From: CAVPMN01 sp963706425
Lineage (GTDB): Bacteria > Actinomycetota > Acidimicrobiia > Acidimicrobiales > Acidimicrobilacustridaceae
Reading direction: 5' to 3'
NCBI GenBank assembly: GCA_963706425.1
Contig: CAVPMN010000003.1
Span: 1 to 64,000 of the forward strand
Length of the DNA stretch: 64,000 bases
Shown: positions 16,932-26,109 of the stretch, one piece after another
Numbering within the stretch: position 1 is the stretch's first letter
Layout of the letters: each line of letters opens with the position of its first letter
The notes under the pieces: model-generated
What the model was told of the DNA's origin: nothing
Seen by the model: the letters and a program-made list of their open reading frames with translations, nothing else
Database searches by the model: none
Made by a program: the position numbers and the translations under genes

Positions 16932-18200
16932 TCAACCGAGTGGCGCCTGAGTGCCGCGCCGCCGCAGGAACCAGGCCGCCACACCAGCTGCGGTGAGGAT
17001 GACTCCGCCGACCACGCTCGCGAGCGGCAACGAGAACGCCAGCACGACACAGCCGACGATGCCAATCGCCGGGAGCGCTCTCGGCCAGCGCCGCTCTTCG
17101 CGTGACAACGTCCAAGCCGATGCGTTGGCGACCGCGTAATAGGTGAGCACCGCGAAGCTGCTGAAGCCGATGGCCCCCCGCACGTCGGCGAGGAGAACGA
17201 CCGCGATCACCACCGCAGCCACGGTCAGCTCGGCCCGGTGAGGCACCTTGCGGACCGGGTGCACGGCGTCGAGCCAACGAGGTAGGTCGCCCTCGCCGGC
17301 CATGGCGAAGCTCGTGCGGCTCACGCCCACCAGCAACGAGAGCAGCACACCCAACGATGCGACCGTGGCGCCCACCCGCACGAGTGGCACCGCCCAATCG
17401 AGCCCACCCGCCTCGGCCACGTCGGTGAGCGGCGCCGGGCTCGCGGCCAGGACCGCGGGGCCCACTGCCGCGAGCGCCGTCACGACCACGGCCGCATAGA
17501 CGACCAACGTGATGCCGAGGGCGAGCGGGATGGCCCGCGGGATGGTGTGGGCGGGGTCCTTCACTTCTTCGCCGAGCGTCGCGATCCGCGCATAGCCGGC
17601 GAAGGCGAAGAAGAGCAGTCCGCCCGACTCGAGGATGCCGCCGAGCCCGCCCTCGGTCAGCGATCCGACGTTGCCCGTCGAAGGATCGGAGCTGAGGGCC
17701 GCAGTCACCACCGCGGCCAGCGACCCGACCACCACGACGACGATGACGCGGGTGAGCCACGCGGTCTTCTGCACCCCCAGGAGGTTGACGGCGGTGAGCG
17801 CCACCACCGCGCCGACTGCGAGCGGTCGGGCCAGGTCGGCGTCGGCATAGGAACCGAAGGTCAGGGCCATGGCCGCGCAGCTGGCCGTCTTGCCGATGAC
17901 GAAGCCCCATCCGGCGAGAAAGCCCCAGAGATGGCCCAGCCGTTTGCGTCCGTAGACATAGGTGCCGCCGGATGCCGGATAGATCGCAGCGAGCTGGGCC
18001 GACGAGGTCGCGTTGCAGTACGCCACCAGCGCCGCAAGGGCCAGGCCGATCAGCATGCCCCCACCTGCGGCGCCGGCGGCGGGGCCGATGGCGGCGAAGA
18101 CGCCGGCGCCGATCATGGCACCCAGGCCGATCACCACGGCGTCGAACGTGCCGAGTCGGCGATCGAGCCGGCTCGCCGGCTGCTCGTCGCGCTCGCTCAT
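16932..18200 (-). CDS. APC-superfamily amino acid/polyamine permease
   Basis: The 422-residue membrane protein has about twelve helices. The first carries the family signature VVIGLGAMIGAGVFAAIGPA, followed by YCNATSSAQLAAIYPASGG and FLAGWGFVIGKTASCAAMAL. The central FFAFAGYARIATLGEEVKDP is the conserved APC helix 6 to loop region. It imports or exchanges an amino acid or amine; specificity cannot be read. The start at ATG 18200 (MSERDEQPASRLDRRLGTFD) gives the normal short cytosolic N-terminus. It is divergent from the DUF2804 gene and upstream of the DinB-like gene. Confidence 0.92.
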   Translation of the reverse strand: MSERDEQPASRLDRRLGTFDAVVIGLGAMIGAGVFAAIGPAAGAAGGGMLIGLALAALVAYCNATSSAQLAAIYPASGGTYVYGRKRLGHLWGFLAGWGFVIGKTASCAAMALTFGSYADADLARPLAVGAVVALTAVNLLGVQKTAWLTRVIVVVVVGSLAAVVTAALSSDPSTGNVGSLTEGGLGGILESGGLLFFAFAGYARIATLGEEVKDPAHTIPRAIPLALGITLVVYAAVVVTALAAVGPAVLAASPAPLTDVAEAGGLDWAVPLVRVGATVASLGVLLSLLVGVSRTSFAMAGEGDLPRWLDAVHPVRKVPHRAELTVAAVVIAVVLLADVRGAIGFSSFAVLTYYAVANASAWTLSREERRWPRALPAIGIVGCVVLAFSLPLASVVGGVILTAAGVAAWFLRRRGTQAPLG

Positions 18201-18297
18201 CAGCGGTGGACGTCGGGGAGGTGGCCGGCAAGGGCGCAGGGCAGCCGCTCCTCCATGGATCAGAAACCTAGCGGTCGGGCGAGGCAGGATGTGGACG

Positions 18298-19326
18298 ATG
18301 ACGACGCATGAACGAGAGCTCACCGAGCCGGTCGACCTGTGCACGAGCGACGGCTCTGCCCTCAACCCCGAAGCACGAGGTTGGTCGCGCCGGCCGTTGC
18401 ACCGGGCCAACCTCGACGGCTGCTTCGGCCGCAACAAGCGCTGGGACTACTGGGCGGTGTTGGCCGGTGACCTGGTGGTGTCGGCGGTCTACTCCGACAT
18501 CGACCATCTCGGCCTGGCCGACGTCTGGTGGGCCGATCTGCCGACGGGAGAATCAGGCGGGCTCGCGATGGTCGGTCCGTCCGATGCGTTCGAGCTGCCG
18601 GATCGGCCGGGCACCGCGCCGCTGCGCGTGGCGCGCGACGGCCTCGATCTGCAGATCGTCGACGACGACCTCGGCACTCGCCTCGTCGCTGCGTGGACCG
18701 AACAGGACGGTCGGCCGGGTTCGCTCGACGTGATGGTCGCGTTGCCGGACGGCCACGAGTCGCTCAACGTGGTGATCCCGTGGAGCGACTCGGTGTTCAA
18801 CTACACGTCGAAGCACCAGGCCCGGCCGGCGGCGGGCACGCTCACGGTCGGCGACCGTCGCTGGCCGATCGGCGGGCCCGACGGCCCGGAGTCCTGGGGC
18901 GTGCTCGACGTCGGCCGGGGGCGGTGGCCGACCGAGATCGCATGGAACTGGGGCGGCGGCGCGGGACGCAGCGGGGCACACGTGGTCGGCCTGCAGATCG
19001 GCGCCAAGTGGACCGAGGGCACGGGGTTCACCGAGAACGGGGTCATCGTCGACGGCCGGCTCTCGAAGATCGGCTCGGAGTTGACGTGGGCGTACGACTG
19101 GGACCACCCGATGGGCCCCTGGCACGTGACCGACCCCGGGGGCCAGCTCGACATCGTGCTGACACCGAGGTTCGACAAGCACACCGACGTCGGTGGCGGT
19201 GACTTCGGCAGCCAGGTCCACCAGGTGTTCGGCACGTGGACCGGTCGCCTGGTCACCGACGACGGCCTGACCCTCGAGCTGCACGATCTCCAGGGCTTCG
19301 CCGAAGAGGCCCGCCAACGCTGGTGA
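18298..19326 (+). CDS. DUF2804 protein
   Basis: The 342-residue protein matches the DUF2804 family by its opening LTEPVDLCTSDGSALNPEAR, GWSRRPLHRANLDGCFGRNK, RWDYWAVLAGDLVVSAVYSD and GLADVWWADLPTGESGG, with later QIGAKWTEGTGFTENGVIVD. The family is predicted to be beta-rich and related to CrtC/AttH-type lipocalin-like hydratases, and is often found in lipid-metabolising actinobacteria; its function is not established. No signal peptide is seen. A TAGCGG box lies about 25 bases upstream. It is divergent from the permease, and the molybdopterin oxidoreductase follows on the same strand with its own promoter. Confidence 0.88.
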   Translation: MTTHERELTEPVDLCTSDGSALNPEARGWSRRPLHRANLDGCFGRNKRWDYWAVLAGDLVVSAVYSDIDHLGLADVWWADLPTGESGGLAMVGPSDAFELPDRPGTAPLRVARDGLDLQIVDDDLGTRLVAAWTEQDGRPGSLDVMVALPDGHESLNVVIPWSDSVFNYTSKHQARPAAGTLTVGDRRWPIGGPDGPESWGVLDVGRGRWPTEIAWNWGGGAGRSGAHVVGLQIGAKWTEGTGFTENGVIVDGRLSKIGSELTWAYDWDHPMGPWHVTDPGGQLDIVLTPRFDKHTDVGGGDFGSQVHQVFGTWTGRLVTDDGLTLELHDLQGFAEEARQRW

Positions 19327-19388
19327 GCCGACCGATCGGCGTGCTCGCGCTGTGCTGTGCACCCCGATTCCTCGCGGTGGCGGTGCAC

Positions 19389-19394
19389 TAGCGT
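19389..19394 (+). promoter_or_regulatory. Leaderless -10 box of the molybdopterin oxidoreductase
   Basis: TAGCGT is followed by CGCCCCG and then the GTG start at 19402, TANNNT with a seven-base spacer. It fixes GTG as the likely first codon because no Shine-Dalgarno sequence is present. Confidence 0.5.
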
Positions 19395-19401
19395 CGCCCC
19401 G

Positions 19402-21637
19402 GTGACGAACGTGTCCCACGACCGCCAGCTGCACTACCGCACCTGTCCGCTGTGCGAGGCCATGTGCGGGCTCGAGATCCACGTGGAGGACGAGCGGGTG
19501 GCGCTGATCCGGCCCGATCGCGACGACGTCTGGAGTAAGGGCCATATCTGCCCGAAGGGCACCACGTTGGGCCATCTCCATCACGATCCCGACCGCCTGC
19601 GGGCGCCGATGGTCCGCGAGGGTGACCAATGGCACGAAGTGAGTTGGGACGACGCGTTCCGGCGCTGCTCCGAGTTGCTGGGTCCGGTGGTCGAGGCGCA
19701 CGGCATCGATGCGGTCACCGCGTACGTGGGCAATCCGTTGGCCCACAACTTCAGTCTCGGTCGCTACATCGGGATCCTCATCGGGATGTCTGGCATCCCG
19801 ATGATCTACTCGGCCGGCACCGTCGACCAGTGGCCGAAGAACGTCAGCTCGCATCTGATGTACGGCGGGATGTGGAAGATCCCGGTGCCGGACATCCGGC
19901 GCACGGACCTGCTCGTGGTGATGGGGGCCAACCCCCACGCGTCGCAGGGATCGTTGCTCGCCTGCCCGGATGTGATGGGCGAGATCGACGGCATCAAGGA
20001 GCGCGGCGGCCGGGTGATCGTGATCGATCCGAGGCGCACCGGCACCGCCGAGCGGGCCGACGAGTGGCTGCCCATCGTGCCGGGCACCGATGCCGCGCTG
20101 CTCCTCGCGCGTCGCCAACGTGCTCGTCTCGGACGGATTGGTTCGTCTCGGCGCGCTAGAGGACCTGGTCGCTGGGGTCGACCGGCTGGCCGAGTTGGTG
20201 CAGGAGTGGACGCCCGAACGGGTCGCCGATGTCACCGGCGTTGCCGCCGACCGCATCCGTGCCCTCGCCCACGATCTGGCCACCACCGATCGAGCGGTGG
20301 TCTACGGACGTATCGGACTGTGCAACCAGGAGTTCGGCACGCTGGCGAGTTGGCTCGTCGACGTGGTCAACATCATCACCGGCCATCTCGACGTGCCGGG
20401 GGGCGCCATGTTCGCCCGACCCGCGGCCTGGTCGGTCACCGACCTGCCCATGCCCGGCCTCGAAGGCGGCGTCGCCAACTTCGGTCGATGGCGCACGCGA
20501 GTGCGGGGCGCTCCCGAGGTGCTCGGGCATGTACCGGTCTCGTGCCTGGCCGAGGAGATCGCCACGCCTGGCCCAGGCCAGATCCGGGCCCTGATCACCG
20601 TGGCCGGCAACCCGGTGCTGTCGACGCCGGCGGGTGATCGGCTCGACGAGGCGCTGCCCACGCTCGACTGCATGATCAGCGTCGACAACTGGCTCAACGA
20701 GACCACCCGGCACGCCCATGTGATCCTCCCGGGGCTGTCGCCGCTCGAGCAACCCCATCACGACGACCTCATCTGGGGGTTCGCAGTAGGCAGCGCCGCC
20801 AACTACTCGCCACCGATCTTCCCACCCGCCGACGGTCGACCCGAGGAGTGGGAGATCCTGATCCGGCTGGCCGGTGCCTGCCTGGGCGAGTCGGCCGATC
20901 AGGTCGACGTGGCGGCCATCGACGACGGCTTCTTCGATGTGCTGGCCTCGACCAAGGGCTTCGACGGGGCCGCGCTGCGGCCGCGCTACGACCGCGGTGG
21001 TCCGGAGCGCATGCTCGACCTCACGTTGCGCACCGGTCCGTTCGGCGACCGCTACGGCGAGGCCCCTGACGGGCTCACACTCGATCTCCTGAAGGAGCAG
21101 CCCCACGGTGTCGACCTCGGGCCCAACGTGGCGTGCATCGAGCAGGTCCTCACGACCGGGTCCGGCAAGGTCGAGCTGACGCCGCCGTACATCACCGCCG
21201 ACGTCCCCCGCCTGGCAAAGCGGCTCGACCGTCCACCGGTCGACCTCGTGCTGATCAGCCGCCGTGACCTGCGGTCGAACAACTCATGGATGCACAACGT
21301 GCCGGTGCTCATGAAGGGCAAGCCGCGCTTCACCTTGCTCGTCCACCCCGACGATGCGGCCCGCTACGGGATCGCCGACGGCGACCTGGTCACCGTGACC
21401 TCGGAAGCGGGGGCCATCGATGTGCCCGCCGAAGTCACCGACGGCATCCGTCCTGGTGTGGCGTCGTTGCCCCACGGGTGGGGCCACGACAAGCCGGGCA
21501 CCCGTCTGTCGGTGGCGCGCGACCACCCGGGCGCGAACAGCAACGTCCTCGCGCCGGGCACCTTCATCGACGAGATCTCGGGCAACGCCGCGGTGAACGG
21601 CATCCCGATCACCGTCGCACCGGCCAGCGGCGCGTAA
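19402..21637 (+). CDS. Molybdopterin oxidoreductase (formate dehydrogenase/NasA-like), frameshifted
   Basis: The roughly 745-residue enzyme belongs to the DMSO-reductase family. The N-terminal [4Fe-4S] site is C-P-L-C-x3-C with the fourth Cys in HICPKG (C-x2-C-x3-C-x27-C). Then come molybdopterin-dinucleotide regions GANPHASQGSLLACPDVMGE, VIVIDPRRTGTAERADEWLP and, after a frame change near 20108, ALAHDLATTDRAVVYGRIGL, ISVDNWLNETTRHAHVILPG, and the C-terminal binding domain DLVTVTSEAGAIDVPAEVTD. Two-electron oxidation or reduction of a small substrate is expected; the substrate is unknown. No Tat signal, so it is cytoplasmic. Partner subunits are not adjacent. GTG 19402 is supported by the -10 box. 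Confidence 0.9.
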
Positions 21638-21643
21638 TCGGGC

Positions 21644-22663
21644 TCAGCCGTCGAGGACGCGCGGGCCACGTCGTCGTCGCACCACGTCGCGGTCGACCTT
21701 GAGCGACACGAAGTCGGCGATGCGCTCCATCGTGAGCATGCTCGCCACCCCACCGGGAAGCACCGTCAGCCAGTCGTGGTACATGTGCGGCTCGATGACG
21801 TAGTCGACCTCGACCCCGGCCGCTCGCGCCTTGTCGACGAAGGTGGTGATCGAGTCGAGGAGCACCTCGTTCCCACCTGCGAACACCAGCAGGGGAGGGA
21901 GGCCGGACAGGTCGGCGTTGACGACCGACACCCGCGGATCGGTGGGATCCGCGTCGCCGACGACCATCGCGACCGCGTTCGGGATCTTGTTGGCCGGCAG
22001 GTAGTCGGTGGCGGCGTTCGACTCCATGGTGCCGCCCGAGGTGGCCATGTCGGTCCACGGCGAGAGGCACACCGCGGCTGCCGGCATGGGGAGGCCTTCG
22101 TCTCGGGCGGCCACGAGCATGGCGACGGTGAGGCCCCCGCCGGCCGAGTCGCCCATGATCACGATCGAGCGGGGGTCGACACCGTGGTCGAGTAGCCAGC
22201 GGTAGGAGGTGAGCGAGTCCTCGAGTGCGGCGGGGAACCGATGTCGGGGCGCCAGTCGATAGTTGATGGCGAAGGTGCGCGCGCGCAGCGTCCAGGTGAT
22301 CCAGGAGGTGATCTGACGCACGAACTTGGGTGAGCCGACGACGTACGCGCCGCCGTGGAGGAACAGCACGGTCGTCAGATCGGCCTCGGGTCGGGTCAGC
22401 ACGTCGGCGTACACGCCGTCGAGATCGGCCTTACCCAGCCGCACCACCCGTCCGAGGCTCATCGGCGCGCCGGACACGACGAAGCGGTTCAGGATCGGGA
22501 TCATCCAGGGCGGGACGGCGATGACCTCGTCGGTGAGCGCGGCGAGCACGTCGCGCATCGTCGACGTGCGCCACGACCACGCTGGGTCGACCGGACCGAA
22601 CCGGACCCGCCGCCAGAGCGATATCACGAGCGCCTGGATGGCGATGATCGGTAGCTTCAGCAT
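21644..22663 (-). CDS. Alpha/beta hydrolase of the HSL family
   Basis: The 339-residue esterase has LHGGAYVVGSP (oxyanion HGG at 103-105), YRLAPRHRFPAALEDSLTSY, nucleophile GDSAGG (Ser173) and a C-terminal HMYHDW that supplies the His. The first 20 residues (LPIIAIQALVISLWRRVRF) are hydrophobic and could anchor or embed the enzyme in the membrane. It resembles mycobacterial Lip-type lipases more than the HSL protein at 15326. It is convergent with the molybdenum enzyme, with only six bases between stops. A minus-strand TAGGTT lies nine bases before the ATG, implying a very short leader. Confidence 0.9.
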   Translation of the reverse strand: MLKLPIIAIQALVISLWRRVRFGPVDPAWSWRTSTMRDVLAALTDEVIAVPPWMIPILNRFVVSGAPMSLGRVVRLGKADLDGVYADVLTRPEADLTTVLFLHGGAYVVGSPKFVRQITSWITWTLRARTFAINYRLAPRHRFPAALEDSLTSYRWLLDHGVDPRSIVIMGDSAGGGLTVAMLVAARDEGLPMPAAAVCLSPWTDMATSGGTMESNAATDYLPANKIPNAVAMVVGDADPTDPRVSVVNADLSGLPPLLVFAGGNEVLLDSITTFVDKARAAGVEVDYVIEPHMYHDWLTVLPGGVASMLTMERIADFVSLKVDRDVVRRRRGPRVLDG

Positions 22664-22701
22664 CGAACGGAGAACCTAACGGTGGCCGGGCGGGGCCCCG
22701 G

Positions 22702-23226
22702 TCACGACTCCTTGGCGTCCTTCTCGATCTCGGCGGCGTCGGCCTTCAGCTGCTTGGCCTCGACCTTCTTGGCCTTCTTCATGGCGTGCTCGATCTTGGC
22801 TTCCATGTCGGAGACGCCCACGACGACCAGACCCGCGGTGCCCTTGTCGAGCTCCTCGCCGGCCTCTTTCAAGTCCTTGCGGCTCATCCCGGCGGCGGCG
22901 TGGCCGGCAACCGCACCCAACGCCGCGCCGCCGGCGGTGGTGCCGAGCAGCAGCCCGCCGCCGATGGCAGCCGCCGGGAACAGCGCGATGACGAGCCCGG
23001 TGGCAAGGCCTACACCTCCGCCGAGCACGCCACCGACCCGGGTGGGCGTCTCGTGCTTCTTGACGATCTTGACCTTGCCGTCGTCGCGGCGCTCGACGAT
23101 GGCGGCGTCGTAGGCATCGATGAGCCCGGCCTCGACGTGGAGTGCCTTCACGGCGTCGTAGTCGGCCTTGGCGTCTTCGACGTCGTCGTAGGCGCCGATG
23201 AAGGCGAAGAAGGTGTCGATGGCCAT
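22702..23226 (-). CDS. DUF1269-like protein with glycine-rich membrane segment
   Basis: The 174-residue protein starts MAIDTFFAFIGAYDDVEDAK, a ferredoxin-like N-terminal domain, then a central Gly/Ala segment VGGVLGGGVGLATGLVIALF and GGGLLLGTTAGGAALGAVAG, which reads as a glycine-zipper transmembrane hairpin, then a charged helical tail (KKAKKVEAKQLKADAAEIEK). This layout is typical of DUF1269/general-stress membrane proteins of actinobacteria; function unknown. The start at ATG 23226 has GGAGACCCCC just upstream. Divergent from corA. The tail's alternating Lys/Glu suggests a coiled coil. Confidence 0.8.
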   Translation of the reverse strand: MAIDTFFAFIGAYDDVEDAKADYDAVKALHVEAGLIDAYDAAIVERRDDGKVKIVKKHETPTRVGGVLGGGVGLATGLVIALFPAAAIGGGLLLGTTAGGAALGAVAGHAAAGMSRKDLKEAGEELDKGTAGLVVVGVSDMEAKIEHAMKKAKKVEAKQLKADAAEIEKDAKES

Positions 23227-23361
23227 GGGGGTCTCCTGTGGTGCGAGCTCGAGGGATTGAGCGACGTGCGGCCCGTCGAGAGCCGGTCGGTCGCGGAGCA
23301 TAGCCCGCGGCGCGAGGCGCTCGACCGCCCGGGGTCACGGCGGGGTAGGAAGATCGCCCAC

Positions 23362-23401
23362 TAGCGTCGGCGGCTGCCGGAGCGAGCGTTCGCCGCTCGC
23401 T
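23362..23401 (+). promoter_or_regulatory. corA promoter and leader hairpin
   Basis: TAGCGT at 23362-23367 fits a -10 box, which would start the transcript near 23374. Within the resulting leader of about 45 nt, AGCGAGCG (23381-23388) pairs perfectly with CGCTCGCT (23394-23401) around a TTCGC loop. GGGAG lies before the ATG. No known magnesium riboswitch fold is evident, and the leader is too short for one. Confidence 0.4.
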
Positions 23402-23419
23402 GTCAGCCGAGGGAGAGCC

Positions 23420-24400
23420 ATGATCGTCGATCTCGCGGTGTACACCGACGGCGTTCGTCTGCCCGGCGCGCTGTCGATCGCCGAATGCCGGGGACCGATC
23501 CGCGAACCGGGATCGTTCGTGTGGCTGGGGCTCTACGAGCCGACCTTCGACGAGCTCGAGTCGGTCCGCCACGAGTTCAACCTCCACGAGCTGGCCGTGG
23601 AAGACGCCGTGCGCGCCCATCAGCGACCGAAGGTCGAGGTCTACGGCGATTCACTCTTCGTCGTGCTGCGCACGGCTCGCTACATCGACGAGACCGAGTC
23701 GGTGGAGTTCGGTGAGATCCAGGTGTTCCTCGGCGACGGATTCGTGATCTCGGTGCGGCACAGCGAGGCCAGCAAGTTGGGCGAGACGCGACGCGAGATC
23801 GAAGCCGATCCCGATCTGTTGCGCAAAGGCCCGAGCGCCGTGCTCTACGCGATCGTCGACCGCGTCGTCGACGACTACGTGCCGGTGATCGACGGCATCG
23901 AGAACGACCTGGGCGAGGTCGAGGCCGAGGTGTTCACCCACTTGCGCACCAATCCCGCCGAGCGCATCTTCAAGCTCAAGCGCGAGGTGCTCGAGTTCGC
24001 GCGCAACTCCGACCCCCTCACCGAGGCGGTCGACGCTCTCTCGGGCGGCTCTCACCCTCAGATCAACCCCGAGTTGCAGGAGTACTTCCGAGATGTCGCC
24101 GACCACCTGATCCGTTCGAATGCCAGGGTGGACGCGATCGGGGCATTGCTGAGCGACGCCCTCAACGCCAACCTGGCCCACGTCAGCGTCCGCCAGAACG
24201 AGGACATGCGCACCATCTCGGCATGGGTCGCCATCGCCGCCATCCCGACCGTCATCGGTGCGATCTTCGGCATGAACTTCCAGCACATGCCCGAGCTCGA
24301 GCAGGTGTGGGCCTATCCCACCGTGCTCGTGATCATCGTGGTGCTCTGCGGATTCGTGTTCTGGCGGTTCCGGCGGGCCGGCTGGATCGGGCCGAGATGA
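23420..24400 (+). CDS. corA: CorA-family magnesium/cobalt transporter
   Basis: The 326-residue protein has the CorA layout: an N-terminal alpha/beta cytosolic domain (FVWLGLYEPTFDELESVRHE, LAVEDAVRAHQRPKVEVYGD), a long stalk of charged helices, and two C-terminal membrane helices. The first of these is followed by the invariant pore-loop motif GMN in IFGMNFQHMPEL. It forms a pentameric Mg2+ channel; Co2+ or Zn2+ are possible alternatives. GAGGGAGAG precedes ATG 23420. The stop overlaps the start of the DUF1697 gene (ATGA), indicating co-transcription. The gene is intact. Confidence 0.95.
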   Translation: MIVDLAVYTDGVRLPGALSIAECRGPIREPGSFVWLGLYEPTFDELESVRHEFNLHELAVEDAVRAHQRPKVEVYGDSLFVVLRTARYIDETESVEFGEIQVFLGDGFVISVRHSEASKLGETRREIEADPDLLRKGPSAVLYAIVDRVVDDYVPVIDGIENDLGEVEAEVFTHLRTNPAERIFKLKREVLEFARNSDPLTEAVDALSGGSHPQINPELQEYFRDVADHLIRSNARVDAIGALLSDALNANLAHVSVRQNEDMRTISAWVAIAAIPTVIGAIFGMNFQHMPELEQVWAYPTVLVIIVVLCGFVFWRFRRAGWIGPR

Positions 24401-24984
24401 CGACCGCCGGCGCACGCCGCTCCAGCCGCGGCAAGACCGTCGACGTGGTGCTGCTGCGAGGGATCAACGTGGGCGGCGGTCGCAAGCTGCCGATGGCCGA
24501 TCTGCGTCAGATCTGCATCGACGTCGGCGGGGAAGATGTCGCCACCTACATCCAGAGCGGCAATGTGGTGTTGCGCTCTTCGCTGGCAGCGGGCGCGCTG
24601 GAAGCAGCGGTCGAGCGACGGATCAGCGAGGTCGCCGGCTTCAGCACCGACGTGATCGTGCGCACGCTCGCCGAGTTCGACGACGTGGTGTCGAGTGGCA
24701 TCTACGCCGACGAGGCCGATGGCACGAAGCGGGTGGTCATCTTCCTGAAGAAGGCACCGCCGAAGGACGCGTTGGCCGATCTCGATCTCGACGCGCTCGC
24801 GCCCGAGTCGTACACGCTGCGCGGGCGCGAGATCTACCTGCATCTGCCGAACGGCCAGGGGCGGGCCAAGCTGCCCGACGCCATCGCCCGGGCGACCCGG
24901 TCGCGGCCGATCCCCGGCACGACCCGGAACTGGCGCACCGTCGAGAAGCTGCAGGCGATGGCCGTCGCGCTCGACCAGAGCTGA
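24397..24984 (+). CDS. DUF1697 protein
   Basis: The 195-residue protein matches DUF1697: VVLLRGINVGGGRKLPMADL, ATYIQSGNVVLRSSL, and the C-terminal TRNWRTVEKLQAMAV, all highly conserved in the family. The family has two ferredoxin-like domains and no established reaction. ATG 24397 overlaps the corA stop by four bases, so the two are translationally coupled, though no functional link to magnesium is known. The first ten residues are basic and unconserved. Confidence 0.9.
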   Translation: MTTAGARRSSRGKTVDVVLLRGINVGGGRKLPMADLRQICIDVGGEDVATYIQSGNVVLRSSLAAGALEAAVERRISEVAGFSTDVIVRTLAEFDDVVSSGIYADEADGTKRVVIFLKKAPPKDALADLDLDALAPESYTLRGREIYLHLPNGQGRAKLPDAIARATRSRPIPGTTRNWRTVEKLQAMAVALDQS

Positions 24985-25061
24985 ACGGGGTCCTCTACGA
25001 TCCGAGCGACGACTGTCGAGGCGCGGCGACCGGCGACATCGAGTCGAGAGGTGGCGCAACG

Positions 25062-25538
25062 ATGGCACGCAGGACCGACCAGCAGATCGACGCACTGGTG
25101 GACGAGCTGGCCCGACACGGCCTCGGCGGCGTGAACCCCGACGTCGACCAGCTCCGGGAGCTCGTGCGCGAAGACCGCACCGGCCCACTCCAGTTCGTGA
25201 ACCTGCTCGCGTACCGCGAGTTCGCCGACTACCCGGCCGGGCACGATCTGGCCGCTACCGGACTCACGGGAGCGGAGGCCTATGGTCTCTACGGTGCAGT
25301 GGCGCTCGACCATGTCACCCGTCGCGGGGGTCGGCTCACCACCTACAACGACGTCGAGCAGGTGATCATCGGGCCCGAGGGTCGATGGCACCAGGTGGCC
25401 ACCATGCAGTACGCCGACACCGAGGCCTTCATCGACATGCTTCTCGATCCCGACTACATCGAGGCGCTGGTGCACCGCGAAGCCGGGCTGGCCCACACGC
25501 TGGTGCTGGTGACCCGACCGCTGCTGCCCGTCGATTGA
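25062..25538 (+). CDS. DUF1330-like protein
   Basis: The 158-residue protein contains a dimeric alpha/beta-barrel-type core: GPLQFVNLLAYREFADYPAG, GAEAYGLYGAVALDHVTRRG, then GRWHQVATMQYADTEAFIDM and LLDPDYIEALVHREAGLAHT. This follows the DUF1330/NIPSNAP-like pattern of ferredoxin folds with a conserved Asp-Tyr turn. Reaction unknown. The start at ATG 25062 has GAGAGGTGG nearby. A TACGAT box about 60 bases upstream could be its promoter. It is convergent with the carbonic anhydrase; the stops are six bases apart and no hairpin is present. Confidence 0.75.
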   Translation: MARRTDQQIDALVDELARHGLGGVNPDVDQLRELVREDRTGPLQFVNLLAYREFADYPAGHDLAATGLTGAEAYGLYGAVALDHVTRRGGRLTTYNDVEQVIIGPEGRWHQVATMQYADTEAFIDMLLDPDYIEALVHREAGLAHTLVLVTRPLLPVD

Positions 25539-25543
25539 CCGGC

Positions 25544-26042
25544 TCAGTCGGGTAGTTCGACTGCTTCTCAGGGCACCGGTGTGCACGTCGAACACGAAAC
25601 CTCCGACCACCAGGTCGTCGGGCAGGAGCGGGCACTCGGCGATGCGACTCAGATCGTGGTGCAAGGTGGCCAGTTGGTCGGTGGACGCAAGGAAGTCCCA
25701 CTCCGAGGCGTCGACGCCGCTCGCCGACGTGATGCGCTCGCGGACCTCGTCGTCGCTCTGTCCGACCATCGCGCAGTCGGTGTGCTGCACGACGCACACT
25801 CGCGTGACGCCCAACAGGTTGCAGGCCAGGACGAGCGAACGCAGCGCGTCGTCGGTCACCCTCGCACCTGCGTTGCGGATGATCTTGGCGTCACCCGGCT
25901 CGAGGCCCAGCATCGCCAGTGGATCGATGCGCGAATCGATGCAGGTGAGCACGGCGAGGGCCTTGGCGGCTCGCCCCGGCATGCCGGAGTCGTGAAACTC
26001 GGCTTGGTAGGCCTCGTTGGCGGCCAGCAGATCGTCGAACAT
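25544..26042 (-). CDS. Beta-class carbonic anhydrase
   Basis: The roughly 165-residue enzyme interconverts CO2 and bicarbonate. Zinc ligands are visible: Cys34 in LTCIDSR with the catalytic Asp-Arg dyad, and His and Cys in VVQHTDCAM. IIRNAGARVTDDALRSLVLA is the conserved helix between them, and DDLVVGGFVFDVHTGAL is the family's C-terminal strand. The unbroken frame runs on into nonsense after GAL; shifting near 25570 gives AVELPD and a stop at 25544, the expected short tail. It resembles the small actinobacterial type-II beta enzymes. It is transcribed in the same direction as the amidohydrolase, 68 bases downstream of it. Confidence 0.92.
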
Positions 26043-26109
26043 CGAGTGCGTTTTATCGGACACCCGAACTGCTGGCGACTCGACTGCGGGGTAGCAGGCA
26101 GCAGGCCGG

